Source: Anoxynatronum buryatiense (GTDB lineage: Bacteria > Bacillota > Clostridia > Peptostreptococcales > Tindalliaceae). From it: DNA of 64,000 nucleotides. The translations under genes and the position numbers were made by a program. Positions 33,435-43,202 of this stretch are shown in pieces (the first letter of the stretch is position 1; each line of letters begins with the position of its first letter). The stretch lies in contig NZ_FXUF01000017.1 of the NCBI RefSeq assembly GCF_900182905.1, positions 1 to 64,000 of the forward strand. The letters are read 5' to 3'. The notes under the pieces are model-generated. The model did no database searches, had not been told where the DNA came from, and saw only the letters and a list, made by a program, of their open reading frames with translations.

Positions 33435-36400
33435 TTGTTTAAGAATATGATTAAACTACCCATAAAAAATAAAACAGTTACTATATTTTCAATGATTATG
33501 ATCATCCTATTTGGATTTTATAGCTACAACACGACTCCAAAGCAAGAATACCCTGAATTTCCTGCCCCTTTTGCCATGATAACAGTGATTTACCCTGGCG
33601 CTTCAGCTGAGGAAGTTGAAGTCTTGGTAACTGAAAGGCTTGAGGAAAAGCTCGCTGAATTAAGAAATTATGATTACACCACTTCTACTACACTAAACAG
33701 TGCAGCAGCGATTATTCTTGTGTTGGATGGGAACATTTCTCAAGCTGAACTGGAGCAAACCTGGAATGAGTTATATCGTATGATGGAGGATGTGAAAAGA
33801 AATCTGCCGGCAGGAGTAGCTGATATAAATATTGACACAAATTTATTAGAGACTTCCGGGATATTGATTGGCCTATCCGGTGACAACTACAGCTATGAAC
33901 GGTTGGTGGCCTACGGGGAAAGATTGAAAAATAACCTCATGGGTTTAGGAGGAATTAATCGGTTTGAAATAATTGGGGAGCAAGAAAAAGAATTGAAGGT
34001 AGAGGTAGATCTTCAAAAATTAGATTTATACAATATGTCTATTGGTGAAATTAGCAATGTCTTGGCCGCCCAAAATATTCAATTACCTTCGGGAACGATC
34101 CAGGATAATACGATGAAATTTCATGTCAATCAAGAGGGATTATTTAAGTCCTTGGAAGAAATTGAAAATACTATCATATATATTAGGGAAGACAAAATAA
34201 TTGTACGACTGAAGGACGTAGCTGAGGTATACATGGGGTTGAAGGACTCGAATTACAAGATAAGAAACAATGGAGAAAGCGGATTATTACTCGCGGGATA
34301 TTTTAAAGGGGATGTGAATGTAGTAGCGGCAGGTAAAGAAGTGAGAGAAGCGTTGGAGGATTTCAAAACACAACTGCCAGAGGATATAAGTATTGATGAG
34401 ATTGTTTATCAGCCAGAGGAGGTTGGGAAATCTGTTAATGATTTTGTTAAAAACCTTATAGGTGGAGTATTCATTGTTATTCTCGTGGTGATGGTGGGAA
34501 TGGGAATCAGAAATGCTACAACAGTTTCCTTTGCCATCCCCTTATCGATGTTTATCACCTTTATTACCATGGGGCTATTGGGGATTAAGATCCATATGAT
34601 TACTATCACAGGTCTTATTATGGCACTGGGGATGCTGGTGGATAATGCCATTGTTGTGAGTGATTCCATTCAAAATAAAATTGACGAAGATATAGATCAG
34701 CTAACGGCTTGTGTAGAAGGAACAAAAGAGGTTGCTATACCAGTATTATCCTCTACCCTTACAACCATTGCAGCCTTCTCACCTTTACTATTATTACCTA
34801 AGTCGGTAGGAGCCTTCTTTGGAGGTATACCTCAGATGATTATTATATCATTGATTGCCTCCTATGGCATTGCAATCTTTATAACCCCTCTAATGGCTTA
34901 TTTATTTTTCAGAAAAAGTAAGAGCAACAGGAAAAAAGACGGCAAAATCAAAAGGATGTTTGAAAGGTTATTGGTTTTAGGGATGAAATATAAAGCTCGG
35001 ACTCTTCTTGTTGCTTTTATTATTCTGGTGCTATCATTAACCTTAGTGAGCACCTTACCCCAAGAACTTTTTCCAACATCAGACAAGGATATGATCTATA
35101 TTGATATACAAACAGAATACCTTAGTAACCTGGATAAGACAGATGATTTAGTAAAGGAAATTGAAGCAGTGTTGCGAGAACAAACGGAAATCACCGCCTA
35201 TACATCCTCTATAGGTGGAGGTCTGCCTAAGTTTGATTTATCCATTATGCCTCAATCAAATGCTCCGAACTCAGCACAGATTGTCATGCGGGTAAATTTA
35301 TTAAAGGGAGAAGTATTTAAGACTAATGAAGAGCTAGTAAGACATCTTCAGAGAATATATGATAAAAAAATTGTAGGGGCAAATGTGATTGTAAAAGAAC
35401 TGGAGATGGAAGGGTTTTTAGGAGCACCAATTCAAATTAAAGTTAAAGGAAAAGAAATGGAAGACATTATTGAAGCAAAGGAAACAATTAAAGATGCTCT
35501 CATAAATATAGAGGGGAGTACCAATGTAAGAGATGATTTACCGTTGTTAGATTACCAATTCAGAATGACAATAGATGGAAATAGAGCTCTGGCCTATGGA
35601 TTAACAAAACACGAGATACAAAATGAAGTAAACATGGCTCTAATGGGAAAAAGAGCGTCTGTGTTTAGGGAAGAAGGAGAAGAATTTGATATTCTGGTAA
35701 AGGGGAATATATCGAGACTTGAAGAACTGGAAAATTTGAAGATTAAATCTGCAGCTACAGGATTACAGGTGCTATTGAAGGATGTAGCGAGTGTAAATTT
35801 TGAGCCCGTTGTTGGACAGATTAACCGATATAAAGGAGAACGGGCTATAGCAGTACAGGGAAATGTTGCTGAAGGATATAATGCAATTGAAATACAAACA
35901 ATCTTGGAAGAAAAGATTAGGGATATCGATTTTCCTAATGTCACCATTGTCCCAGAGGGTGAAAAAGCCGATCTGGAGGGGGATTTAGGGAGCATGGGAA
36001 TATCAGCAATATTTGCATTATTTTTGCTCTTTATCATTCTTATGATCCAGTTCAATTCTGTCATTCAACCGGGTATTATATTAGCTTCAATTCCTTTATC
36101 ACTTATAGGCTCGATGGTGGCTCTGGCAGTATTAAGACAGCCCCTGTCCCTATTTAGCGTGTTGGGGGTGGTGAGTTTAATGGGGGTTGTTATTAATAAT
36201 GCCATCATCCTAATAGACTATATCAACGGACAAAGAAAGAACGGTATGGCTATAGATGAGGCTTGTAGTAAAGCAGTAAGTGCAAGATTCAGACCAGTAA
36301 TATTAAGTACCACCACTACAGTATTTGGCTTATCTCCATTAGCTTTATTTGGCAGTGACTTATTTAGACCCATGGCAATTGCTTTCATGGGGGGGCTAAT

Positions 36401-36515
36401 GGTTGCCACCCTATTAACTTTAGTAATTATTCCAGTACTATACAGTCTAATAGAAGGAAAAATAGAAGCATTTAAGTCAATTCACAATATTAAAACCCTT
36501 GAATTACAAGAGTAA
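33435..36515 (+). CDS. RND family efflux transporter
   Basis: A proton-driven inner-membrane pump of 1026 residues, the normal RND length, with twelve transmembrane helices and two large extracytoplasmic loops. The proton-relay helix carries GMLVDNAIVVSDS (the first Asp kept, the second replaced by Asn as in many family members), matched by LMGVVINNAIILIDYING in the second half. The start is TTG at 33435, with GAGGGGG six bases upstream. It likely exports hydrophobic toxins or antibiotics and is controlled by the upstream TetR protein. AT-rich throughout, like the rest of the accessory region. Confidence 0.9.
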   Translation: MFKNMIKLPIKNKTVTIFSMIMIILFGFYSYNTTPKQEYPEFPAPFAMITVIYPGASAEEVEVLVTERLEEKLAELRNYDYTTSTTLNSAAAIILVLDGNISQAELEQTWNELYRMMEDVKRNLPAGVADINIDTNLLETSGILIGLSGDNYSYERLVAYGERLKNNLMGLGGINRFEIIGEQEKELKVEVDLQKLDLYNMSIGEISNVLAAQNIQLPSGTIQDNTMKFHVNQEGLFKSLEEIENTIIYIREDKIIVRLKDVAEVYMGLKDSNYKIRNNGESGLLLAGYFKGDVNVVAAGKEVREALEDFKTQLPEDISIDEIVYQPEEVGKSVNDFVKNLIGGVFIVILVVMVGMGIRNATTVSFAIPLSMFITFITMGLLGIKIHMITITGLIMALGMLVDNAIVVSDSIQNKIDEDIDQLTACVEGTKEVAIPVLSSTLTTIAAFSPLLLLPKSVGAFFGGIPQMIIISLIASYGIAIFITPLMAYLFFRKSKSNRKKDGKIKRMFERLLVLGMKYKARTLLVAFIILVLSLTLVSTLPQELFPTSDKDMIYIDIQTEYLSNLDKTDDLVKEIEAVLREQTEITAYTSSIGGGLPKFDLSIMPQSNAPNSAQIVMRVNLLKGEVFKTNEELVRHLQRIYDKKIVGANVIVKELEMEGFLGAPIQIKVKGKEMEDIIEAKETIKDALINIEGSTNVRDDLPLLDYQFRMTIDGNRALAYGLTKHEIQNEVNMALMGKRASVFREEGEEFDILVKGNISRLEELENLKIKSAATGLQVLLKDVASVNFEPVVGQINRYKGERAIAVQGNVAEGYNAIEIQTILEEKIRDIDFPNVTIVPEGEKADLEGDLGSMGISAIFALFLLFIILMIQFNSVIQPGIILASIPLSLIGSMVALAVLRQPLSLFSVLGVVSLMGVVINNAIILIDYINGQRKNGMAIDEACSKAVSARFRPVILSTTTTVFGLSPLALFGSDLFRPMAIAFMGGLMVATLLTLVIIPVLYSLIEGKIEAFKSIHNIKTLELQE

Positions 36516-36682
36516 ATGCAATAAATGAGGATGAGGAGAACCTGGTTTTCTGAGCGTTTACCGATAACGGCATCAATTTTCCGGTGGCCATATTCCTGTC
36601 GGTTATACACCTTCTCCGATCGATCGCTACGGAAAACGGCCTCGGATTATTGAAACATCAATGTTCATTGCCGGTTTCATCG

Positions 36683-37006
36683 TTAGATATTTTGGGAAGG
36701 CAAATTAGTTTCATCCTCATGAGCCACAACTTCCACTACTTCACCATCGGCGGGAGACAGAATCGCCTGATCATAACAATAATAGCTTTCAACATCCTTT
36801 GGGTTACCACGATATGATTGACCATTTTCATCAAGTATCAAAAGATCATAGGCATATCTTTGCGCCGGAATACCCCGCGAATGAGAAAAGTCCTTAAATG
36901 GCAAATCATATTGAATGCTGCTTTGATATTGATGTATATCCGGCAGATCTTTTCCATATTTTCTTTTAATTTTTATGATGCCGATGATTTGCAGGAAGGA
37001 AGGCAT
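36683..37006 (-). pseudogene. Remnant of an M23 (LytM-type) peptidase
   Basis: A 107-codon open frame preserves the start of an M23 peptidase domain: SIQYDLPFKDFSHSRGIPAQRYAYDLLILDENG, then ESYYCYDQAILSPADGEVVEVV. The segment between LPF and SHS is shorter than in intact relatives. The frame then ends at NLPSQNI before the catalytic HxH strands. No ribosome site is evident. It is probably a decayed gene in the accessory region rather than a working hydrolase. Confidence 0.55.
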
Positions 37007-37128
37007 TGAGCTCGCAGGGCAATGTTCATCCGCCTGCGAGCGCAGTTAAAACATAGGCCTTCCATGCAATCCGGGTGCTTTCATTTTCTCGTTAGAAACA
37101 ATGGAGATAAGCAATCGATTTGATTAAT

Positions 37129-38094
37129 TCACTTCCGCACCGGTCTGATATACTTCCAAAAACGCTCCGGATTAAAATAGAAGTAAATTAACCTGCCGGG
37201 AGCGGTATCAAAGCAGTAACCAGTGCCTGTAAAATCAAAAGTTGCCATCGTCTTTTCCATCTTTTCCTCTACACTGCGATTTTCCTGCTCATAATTGAAT
37301 GGCCCATGTTCAAAAACAATATATTCGGCTTCGGGAACATCAATCATAAGCATTTGTGGTGGTATTTCGCCTTCATAATCAAAAGGAAGACGTGCACCAT
37401 AACATTCTGTGCGCGGAATACCCCAATCACAGAGTCTGCCGTCCGGGTCATTCATGTACGCCATAATCTGACCATTACCGCTGTTAGATTCGCTCTCACC
37501 ATCATCATCCAATTTACCCTTGATACTATCGAGTAAGCCGCAAATTGTTTCGCAGTCCTCTCCCGGAATAAGACTTTGTTTTTGCCAAAAATCCCAATAC
37601 CCATTACTCTCATAGTTTTTTATGTGCAAGAATTTGTGTGCGGGAATGGTTACAAAATAAATTTTAACATCATCTGCAGATTTCATCATCCCAATCTCTC
37701 CTAATCCTAAAAAGTAGCGGTCGAAAGGGTGTATTTTTGTGCGAAGAACGACAGGCTTAGGCTTTTTTCGGTATTCGCTTGGAGTGACACCATAGGTTCC
37801 TTTAAAAGCTCGGGTAAAAGCTTCGTGTGAAGAAAAACCATAATCAAAAGCAATATCTAAAAGGCTTTTCTCGCTATCGCGCACCTCCTTTAGAGCAAAG
37901 GCTAGTTTTCTAAGGCGTAGATAATTCCTATATTGCATACCCGATATTTCTTTGAATTTTCTCGTGGTATAGTATTCGGAATAGCCCAGCCTGCGAGAAA
38001 GAAAGCGTAGTGTCAAGGCTTCATCATTATAATTTTTAATACACTTGTCAATTTCATCAACGATTATTTGAATTTGCTTTTGCCACTCGTACAT
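37129..38094 (-). CDS. AraC family regulator with GyrI-like ligand domain
   Basis: About 321 residues. The N-terminal AraC DNA-binding domain (about 10-110) shows both helix-turn-helix units: LRFLSRRLGYSEYYTTRKFK, and LLDIAFDYGFSSHEAFTRAF with the family end YGVTPSEYRK. The C-terminal ~180 residues resemble the GyrI/Rob effector-binding fold (PAHKFLHIKNYE, ending FDTAPGRLIYFYFNP), so it probably senses a small hydrophobic ligand. The frame opens with GTG at 38106 inside the ribosome site; the ATG at 38094 is correctly spaced and preferred. Its targets are unknown. Confidence 0.82.
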   Translation of the reverse strand: MYEWQKQIQIIVDEIDKCIKNYNDEALTLRFLSRRLGYSEYYTTRKFKEISGMQYRNYLRLRKLAFALKEVRDSEKSLLDIAFDYGFSSHEAFTRAFKGTYGVTPSEYRKKPKPVVLRTKIHPFDRYFLGLGEIGMMKSADDVKIYFVTIPAHKFLHIKNYESNGYWDFWQKQSLIPGEDCETICGLLDSIKGKLDDDGESESNSGNGQIMAYMNDPDGRLCDWGIPRTECYGARLPFDYEGEIPPQMLMIDVPEAEYIVFEHGPFNYEQENRSVEEKMEKTMATFDFTGTGYCFDTAPGRLIYFYFNPERFWKYIRPVRK

Positions 38095-38289
38095 TTGCCT
38101 GTTCACCTCGTTTCAACCACTCTGTCTTCACTATAAAGAAATTGAGAGATTAATGCTTGACTTTACTTGCTGTTATTTTACTTTCTCATTTACTGCCAAA
38201 CGTAATACTGCAGTATAAACTTCTTGTCGAATCTCCCATTACCCACAAGCAGAAGGTTGCTGTGTGTATGATAGAAAGACATCATGTAT

Positions 38290-39342
38290 TTAATGCTTTT
38301 TCTTTTGCAGGCATGACAATTCTTGATCAAACCACGTTACAATGCCATCTCGTATATCTAAAACAGAATCATCCAAGGAGATGGGAAGGCCGCGGCAACC
38401 GCCATCACACTCGCCGATTTCTCTTTTTCTGCCGCAGCCATATCCTTTTGCAATCAGTTCCTGTAAAACTGGAGGGAATTTTTTGATAGTGTCGGTGTAT
38501 TCGTGCATTTTTGTCGTCTTCACGTTGATATGATAGCCGTTGTTAAGGGAAGCGTTAATACCCCATAAATCTTTCCGCTTATAACAATATTTCACATAGA
38601 TATGAAACCCTTTTATTTCCACAACGCAGGTAAGCCCTTTATTCAGATAGCGCTGATGCAGCTCCAGAATGAAATTTTGCACATTTGCCGATAAAGGCTT
38701 TATCGTATCTTGCACGATGGAAATCACATCAGTTTCATTCTTTTTCAATGCCCTGTAATCACAGCGCAAAAAAACGTTCTGATTGACGAGGGTGCCATGG
38801 TCTTTTTCGGCGATTGCCATAACCTTCAGGCCTGTCAACATGGCGGGGTTGTCTGGATATGCAATCGTTATGGTTCGGACGCCTGACAAGTTTTGCTTTT
38901 TATCATTCATATCAATGCCGTCAATACAAATACCGCAATCCGCCAGAAACCGCAGGCATTCAAGGTTTTTGGTAACAGAAAGCTTTCCATTGAATATGGT
39001 ATTTCCACAGGCGAGAGATTGGGCGTTTTCAACTGGAATACCATGATAACCCATGTTCATTAGCAAGGTGCTTACATGGTGCAAGAAAGGATAGTATACT
39101 GAAAGCGTGGTGCGGTTTTCATATTCATGGGCAACTTTTGTGCTGTTATCATAGACATCGCCTTTCGTGTACAAGACATCGTAAAGCCGAACCAAAAAGG
39201 CCCTGAACGCCAGAACGCTCTCGGGAATGCTCTCTTCAACTGAAATATGTGCATATGCGGGATTGATTGCATATGCTTCGTGGGTTTCGGGCACCAGTAT
39301 TTCCTTCAAATAGCTTGCCACATCCGGAAGCGTTTTTCTCAT
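38290..39342 (-). CDS. Hypothetical protein with C-terminal cysteine cluster
   Basis: 350 residues, soluble, family not recognised. The C-terminal third contains GYGCGRKREIGECDGGCRG, four cysteines that could bind a metal or form disulfides. The rest is alpha/beta-like without a known motif. The start ATG at 39342 has a consensus AGGAGGTG upstream; a GTG at 39351 lies inside that site and is rejected. Orientation and spacing put it upstream of the AraC-type regulator, from which it is separated by about 195 bp. Confidence 0.6.
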   Translation of the reverse strand: MRKTLPDVASYLKEILVPETHEAYAINPAYAHISVEESIPESVLAFRAFLVRLYDVLYTKGDVYDNSTKVAHEYENRTTLSVYYPFLHHVSTLLMNMGYHGIPVENAQSLACGNTIFNGKLSVTKNLECLRFLADCGICIDGIDMNDKKQNLSGVRTITIAYPDNPAMLTGLKVMAIAEKDHGTLVNQNVFLRCDYRALKKNETDVISIVQDTIKPLSANVQNFILELHQRYLNKGLTCVVEIKGFHIYVKYCYKRKDLWGINASLNNGYHINVKTTKMHEYTDTIKKFPPVLQELIAKGYGCGRKREIGECDGGCRGLPISLDDSVLDIRDGIVTWFDQELSCLQKKKH

Positions 39343-39720
39343 GTGCTTCACCTCCTCTAATTGATACTACAAAATAGTGAAAATGTCTGATAAATATTGA
39401 AAATACACTTAACCATATGGATTTTACGCTATTCAGGCCATTCTTGTACTATCAGAGAGTTAGCGCAGATCTCCATCGAAAAGTGCTATCGCAACGCTCT
39501 CGCTTTAAGATTTTTTGCATGAATAAGCACTCGGTTTCGCTGCTAAATGTACCTAAACGTGCTTTGTGTGTTATTAATTCTGGGCAGACTTGCCTTTTGC
39601 TGAAAAGAGGCTTACCATAGAACTTGATAAAGATTGGTGCAAAGTGAACTGAAACTAATCAAACTGCAACACAGTTAATTAAGATGTGGCAAGGTATGAT
39701 GATTGTAGAGGAGTGGGAAA
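39343..39720. other. Intergenic region at the right edge of the AT-rich island
   Basis: No gene is supported; a 67-codon open frame here has no ribosome site. Base composition changes from AT-rich to GC-rich at about 39.7 kb. No tRNA gene or clear attachment site was found. Confidence 0.5.
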
Positions 39721-40281
39721 ATGACCAACCCAGAGCAACCGATTAATGAACAGACGAATGGACCGGCTCATGAAACAGCCAGTGGAACTGACCGGCATTT
39801 TCAAGTGGATTTTCTCTACCTTGACTTAACCATCTGCAACCGTTGTCAGGAAGCGGAAACCAATCTGGAAGAAGCCCTGGCAGAAGTGGAGGAGACGCTG
39901 AAAGTTGCCGGCATACAGGTGACGGTGAACCGGGTGAACGTGAACACTGAAGCCCTGGCCCGGCAACACCGCTTTGTCAGCTCTCCCACCATTCGCATCA
40001 ACGGCAGCGACATTCAGCAGCTGGTGCAGGAAAGCCAGTGCCACTGCTGTGGCGACTTGTGCGGCGATGAAGTGGACTGCCGGGTGTGGCTTTACCGGGG
40101 GCAGATCTATGAAGCGCCGCCCCGGGCTATGATTATGGAAGCATTGTTGAAAGAAGTATACGGCGGTAATGCCTGCTGCGGAACGCCGGCAAAGGCGGTG
40201 GCGGGAAAACCTTATGAGCTGCCTGAAAACCTGAAACGCTTTTATGACGCCATGGCAAAACAACCATCTTTGGAAAGGTGA
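39721..40281 (+). CDS. DUF2703 family cysteine-rich protein
   Basis: 186 residues, cytosolic. The N-terminal core has a thioredoxin-like beginning (VDFLYLDLTICNRCQEAETN) with a CxxC pair, then VSSPTIRINGSDI, the cis-proline-like segment, and a cysteine-rich CHCCGDLCGDEVDC motif. This matches the DUF2703 family, whose members are often found with arsenic or mercury genes but have no proven activity. A metal-binding or thiol-disulfide role is likely. Ribosome site GAGGAGTGG. It overlaps the open frame of the next gene only in an unlikely N-terminal extension. Confidence 0.75.
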   Translation: MTNPEQPINEQTNGPAHETASGTDRHFQVDFLYLDLTICNRCQEAETNLEEALAEVEETLKVAGIQVTVNRVNVNTEALARQHRFVSSPTIRINGSDIQQLVQESQCHCCGDLCGDEVDCRVWLYRGQIYEAPPRAMIMEALLKEVYGGNACCGTPAKAVAGKPYELPENLKRFYDAMAKQPSLER

Positions 40282-40291
40282 GATCAGTTAC

Positions 40292-41032
40292 ATGCAGCCA
40301 GACCAGCATCAAAGTCATTCACATCTTTCGCATCAATTACAATCGCTGCATCAATCGCATCAACCGCATCAATCAGAGAAAACGGGGAAGCAACGGAGAA
40401 GAAGCCAAAAGGGAAGATGCGGCAGCAGGTTTTTGCGATATGCCAGTTGTCTGATGGCTGTCATCCTTTTCACCAGCCTGCTGACGGCCTGCGCGACTTT
40501 TCCTGAAATCATTCAAATCCCTGTGATTCAGAAGAGTTCGCTGACAACATCGGAAGAAGCGCTGCTGCAGGCGGTGGGAGTTGAGCGTACCTTCGCTTTT
40601 GATGTGCGCCTGGATCAACTGCCTTCAGAGGCTGTGAATTTTAAGGTGCAGGTCTACGAATCGGGAGAACTGACGAATACCACCATGGATTTTGGCATGA
40701 GTGGGTTTTTGGAAAAGAATACCCAGCGGCTGATCTGGAGCCATATTGGAGCAGGAATAACGGGGGAAGAAGTATGGGTGTTATCATTTGCGGGCGGTAC
40801 CCATCGGGTGAAGCATGAAAATGCTGATGACATGATGGGTTGGTCTTGGACCCAGGCAGAAAGCATCGAAGACGTCACTCCGGGAGAGACGGTGATGCTG
40901 GCGGCGGTTGTGGGTACCCGAAGTGGTGCCCTTCGATCACCGGGGGTGATTTTCGGTGGTGATGAAGCTGATGTTGACAATCCTCTGGCCCTGTATGATG
41001 TGGCCTATGTACTAACCGCCACCTTTGAATAG
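40292..41032 (+). CDS. Lipoprotein of unknown function with His-rich leader
   Basis: About 246 residues. An unusual N-terminus of ~45 residues is rich in His, Gln and Ser (HQSHSHLSHQLQSLHQSHQ). It precedes a basic stretch and a hydrophobic signal ending in the lipobox LLTACA. The mature part is a beta-rich domain of ~180 residues with no known family. The long hydrophilic leader before the signal is odd; the true start could be a later codon, although the ATG at 40292 has GGAAAGGTGA upstream. It is co-directional with the DUF2703 gene 10 bp before it, so they may be co-transcribed. Confidence 0.6.
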   Translation: MQPDQHQSHSHLSHQLQSLHQSHQPHQSEKTGKQRRRSQKGRCGSRFLRYASCLMAVILFTSLLTACATFPEIIQIPVIQKSSLTTSEEALLQAVGVERTFAFDVRLDQLPSEAVNFKVQVYESGELTNTTMDFGMSGFLEKNTQRLIWSHIGAGITGEEVWVLSFAGGTHRVKHENADDMMGWSWTQAESIEDVTPGETVMLAAVVGTRSGALRSPGVIFGGDEADVDNPLALYDVAYVLTATFE

Positions 41033-41042
41033 AAGCACAGAA

Positions 41043-41088
41043 AACAGCCCTGAACCGGTGCCTTTTGAAGGCTGGCGCAGGGCTGTTG
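41043..41088. terminator. Stem-loop between lipoprotein and chemoreceptor genes
   Basis: AACAGCCCTG (41043-41052) and CAGGGCTGTT (41079-41088) form a perfect 10-bp stem between convergent genes. T-runs are poor on the plus side; AAAA precedes the stem, which gives a short U-run for the minus-strand gene. Confidence 0.55.
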
Positions 41089-41186
41089 TGATTCGTGATT
41101 ACCTGTCACCCGTTACAGAGATGTTGCCATCAGATGGCAGTGTTGCCGGGTGAAGTGAAGTGATGCGGTATGATGCCAGGGGCGCA

Positions 41187-42887
41187 CTATACCCGGAAGA
41201 ACTGAATGCTCTTCTGAAGGTCTAATGCCAGCAACGCCAACGATTCACTGGCGCTGGAAATTTCTTCAAGCGATGCCGTCTGTTCTTCGACAGAAGCGGA
41301 AGCTTCTTCGGTGCCGGCGGCGTTTTCCTGTGAAATGGCTGACAGGCTTTCCACTACCCGAATCATTTCGTCCTTTTTCGTGCCCATGGTTTTGCTGGAG
41401 GCATCAATGCCTGTCACCGCTTCATTGATCTTTTCAATGGCGGCACCGATGCCCATGAAATTGTGAGAGGTGGTTTCCAGATGGCCGGCCTGGGAGGCCA
41501 CGGTGGTCTCCATCACTTTTACTGTGTCAACAGCGGCGCTGGTTTTGGCAGACAGCTCCTGAATAATGGTGGTGATTTCTTCGGTGAAGCGGCTGGAATC
41601 CTCCGCCAGCTTTCGAATTTCATCAGCCACCACGGCAAAACCGCTGCCGGCTTCTCCTGCCCGGGCCGCTTCGATGGTGGCGTTCAGTGCCAGGAGATTG
41701 GTTTGACTGGCGATGTTGCGAATCATGCCGCTGGCAGCCTGAATTTTTTCGGCGCTTTCATTGGTGGTGTAAATAATGGTGCCTATTTCTTTTGATGCCT
41801 TCTGGTTGGTGTCATTGCTGTTCAACAGTTCCTGGAAGGTGACCATGCTTTCCTCTTTTAGGCGGTTCACCTGGTTGGCAGACTGGCTGAGGTGGGTCAC
41901 ATCCTGTTGATTTTTTTCGATGAGCGTTCCCAAGTCATGGCCGTAAACAGCGCCTGCCTCGGTATCTTTGGCCTGGCGCACGGCGCTTTCAGCGATTTCT
42001 TCAATGGTACGACTGACGGCCTCGGCAGCGGCAGAAGACTGCTGACTGGTGGCGCTCAGTTCCTGTGAAGAAGCGGTGAGAGATCCGGCATATTCGGCAA
42101 TTTGCCCCACCATTGCCAGCAGGGTTTTTCGCATATGTTCAATGGATTGGGCCATGTCGCCAAACTCATCGCGAGAGGCCAGCAGCACCGGGTCGGTTTC
42201 CATGGTGAGGGTTCCCTGAGCAATGGTGTTCAGTTGCTGCTGGGTGCTTTTGACAGCCTTCATGATGTACCGGGAAATGAAAAAGAGAATGGTGCCCAAC
42301 ACCAGAAAGATCACCACACTGGTGAGGATGATCTGCATCAGGGTGGCGGCGACAGTGGCGTGCACCCGCTCCATGGAGAAGCCCAGGTTGACGGCACCGA
42401 TATGCTGGCCTTCAATGGACACCGGGTACACCACTTCATAAACCCGCACATTCCCCACGGGATAAACGTATTCAGAGGTATAGGTTTCTCCTGCTACAGC
42501 ACCTGCATAGCTGCCGTCATCAGATAATGTAATGCCAATGCGGTCATGGTTGGAATGGGCAACGGCCGTCAGGTCTGAGTTGATGAAGGTGGCAAAAACA
42601 ATACTTTCATCGTCGGCTAAATCTTCCATGAAAGTCTGTAATTCTGTGAAATCAGATGAATCGTTGGAAATGCCGGCCCGTTGAGCCTGAGTGGTGGCTT
42701 CCAGCTGAATATACTTGGTTGCCAGTGCCGCCACTTCCAGTCCGTTTTCCTGCATTTGATTGATCAGACTGATTCTGGCAGTTCGGGCTGATGTGGCACT
42801 GAGAATCGCCATCGAAATAAGAATAACCAATAAGGGGATCACAATCAGCTTTCTTTGAATCGATACTTTGCGGACTTTCTTTTCCAT
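41187..42887 (-). CDS. Methyl-accepting chemotaxis protein
   Basis: A transmembrane chemoreceptor of 566 residues. TM1 lies at about 13-32, a ~150-residue extracellular sensor (single-Cache-like) at 33-185, TM2 at about 187-208 and HAMP at about 209-262. A cytoplasmic signalling domain carries the hairpin-tip sequence [20 protein letters not shown] and [15 protein letters not shown]. The C-terminus lacks a CheR/CheB-binding pentapeptide. The ligand is unknown. Ribosome site AGGAGG. A paralogue with nearly the same signalling domain lies at 49848-51845. Confidence 0.9.
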   Translation of the reverse strand: MEKKVRKVSIQRKLIVIPLLVILISMAILSATSARTARISLINQMQENGLEVAALATKYIQLEATTQAQRAGISNDSSDFTELQTFMEDLADDESIVFATFINSDLTAVAHSNHDRIGITLSDDGSYAGAVAGETYTSEYVYPVGNVRVYEVVYPVSIEGQHIGAVNLGFSMERVHATVAATLMQIILTSVVIFLVLGTILFFISRYIMKAVKSTQQQLNTIAQGTLTMETDPVLLASRDEFGDMAQSIEHMRKTLLAMVGQIAEYAGSLTASSQELSATSQQSSAAAEAVSRTIEEIAESAVRQAKDTEAGAVYGHDLGTLIEKNQQDVTHLSQSANQVNRLKEESMVTFQELLNSNDTNQKASKEIGTIIYTTNESAEKIQAASGMIRNIASQTNLLALNATIEAARAGEAGSGFAVVADEIRKLAEDSSRFTEEITTIIQELSAKTSAAVDTVKVMETTVASQAGHLETTSHNFMGIGAAIEKINEAVTGIDASSKTMGTKKDEMIRVVESLSAISQENAAGTEEASASVEEQTASLEEISSASESLALLALDLQKSIQFFRV

Positions 42888-43202
42888 GATGAATAACCTC
42901 CTATAAATTAAGTGTGCTAATTTGTAAATCGGTCTTGAGAACTATTCCTAATATACGCGTGTGTATGCCATTATGTTTCACTCTGCCGCAGAACATTTTC
43001 TGCAGCCTTGCCATTCCAACATTTTGACAGCTTGCCTAAGAAGTCTGAAAGTGGTGGCTGGAAAGACAACAGCACCACCATGGAAGGTGATGCTGTTACA
43101 AAGTATACTACTGTTAGATGAAGTTGATGTGAAGTTCGGGTGAAAAATGAGTGGTATTTTGGAAACGAGCGGGTAAAATACCCTTAAGAGGAGGCGTCAA
43201 CA
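42888..43202. other. Intergenic region with imperfect hairpin and shared motif
   Basis: There is no gene in 315 bases. It contains an imperfect hairpin around 43068-43097 (AACAGCA/TGCTGTT ends). A motif at 43157-43183 (TTTTGGAAACGA, GCGGGTAA, TACCC) is repeated upstream of nrfA. Confidence 0.5.

Noticed and set aside
29152-39467. 11-bp match GAGTTAGCGCA at 29152-29162 and 39457-39467 as island attachment sites
   Set aside because: Only the second copy is near an island edge and an 11-bp match can arise by chance; no integrase was found.
39417-39620. 67-codon frame at the edge of the AT-rich island
   Set aside because: No ribosome site and no family resemblance; kept as intergenic.
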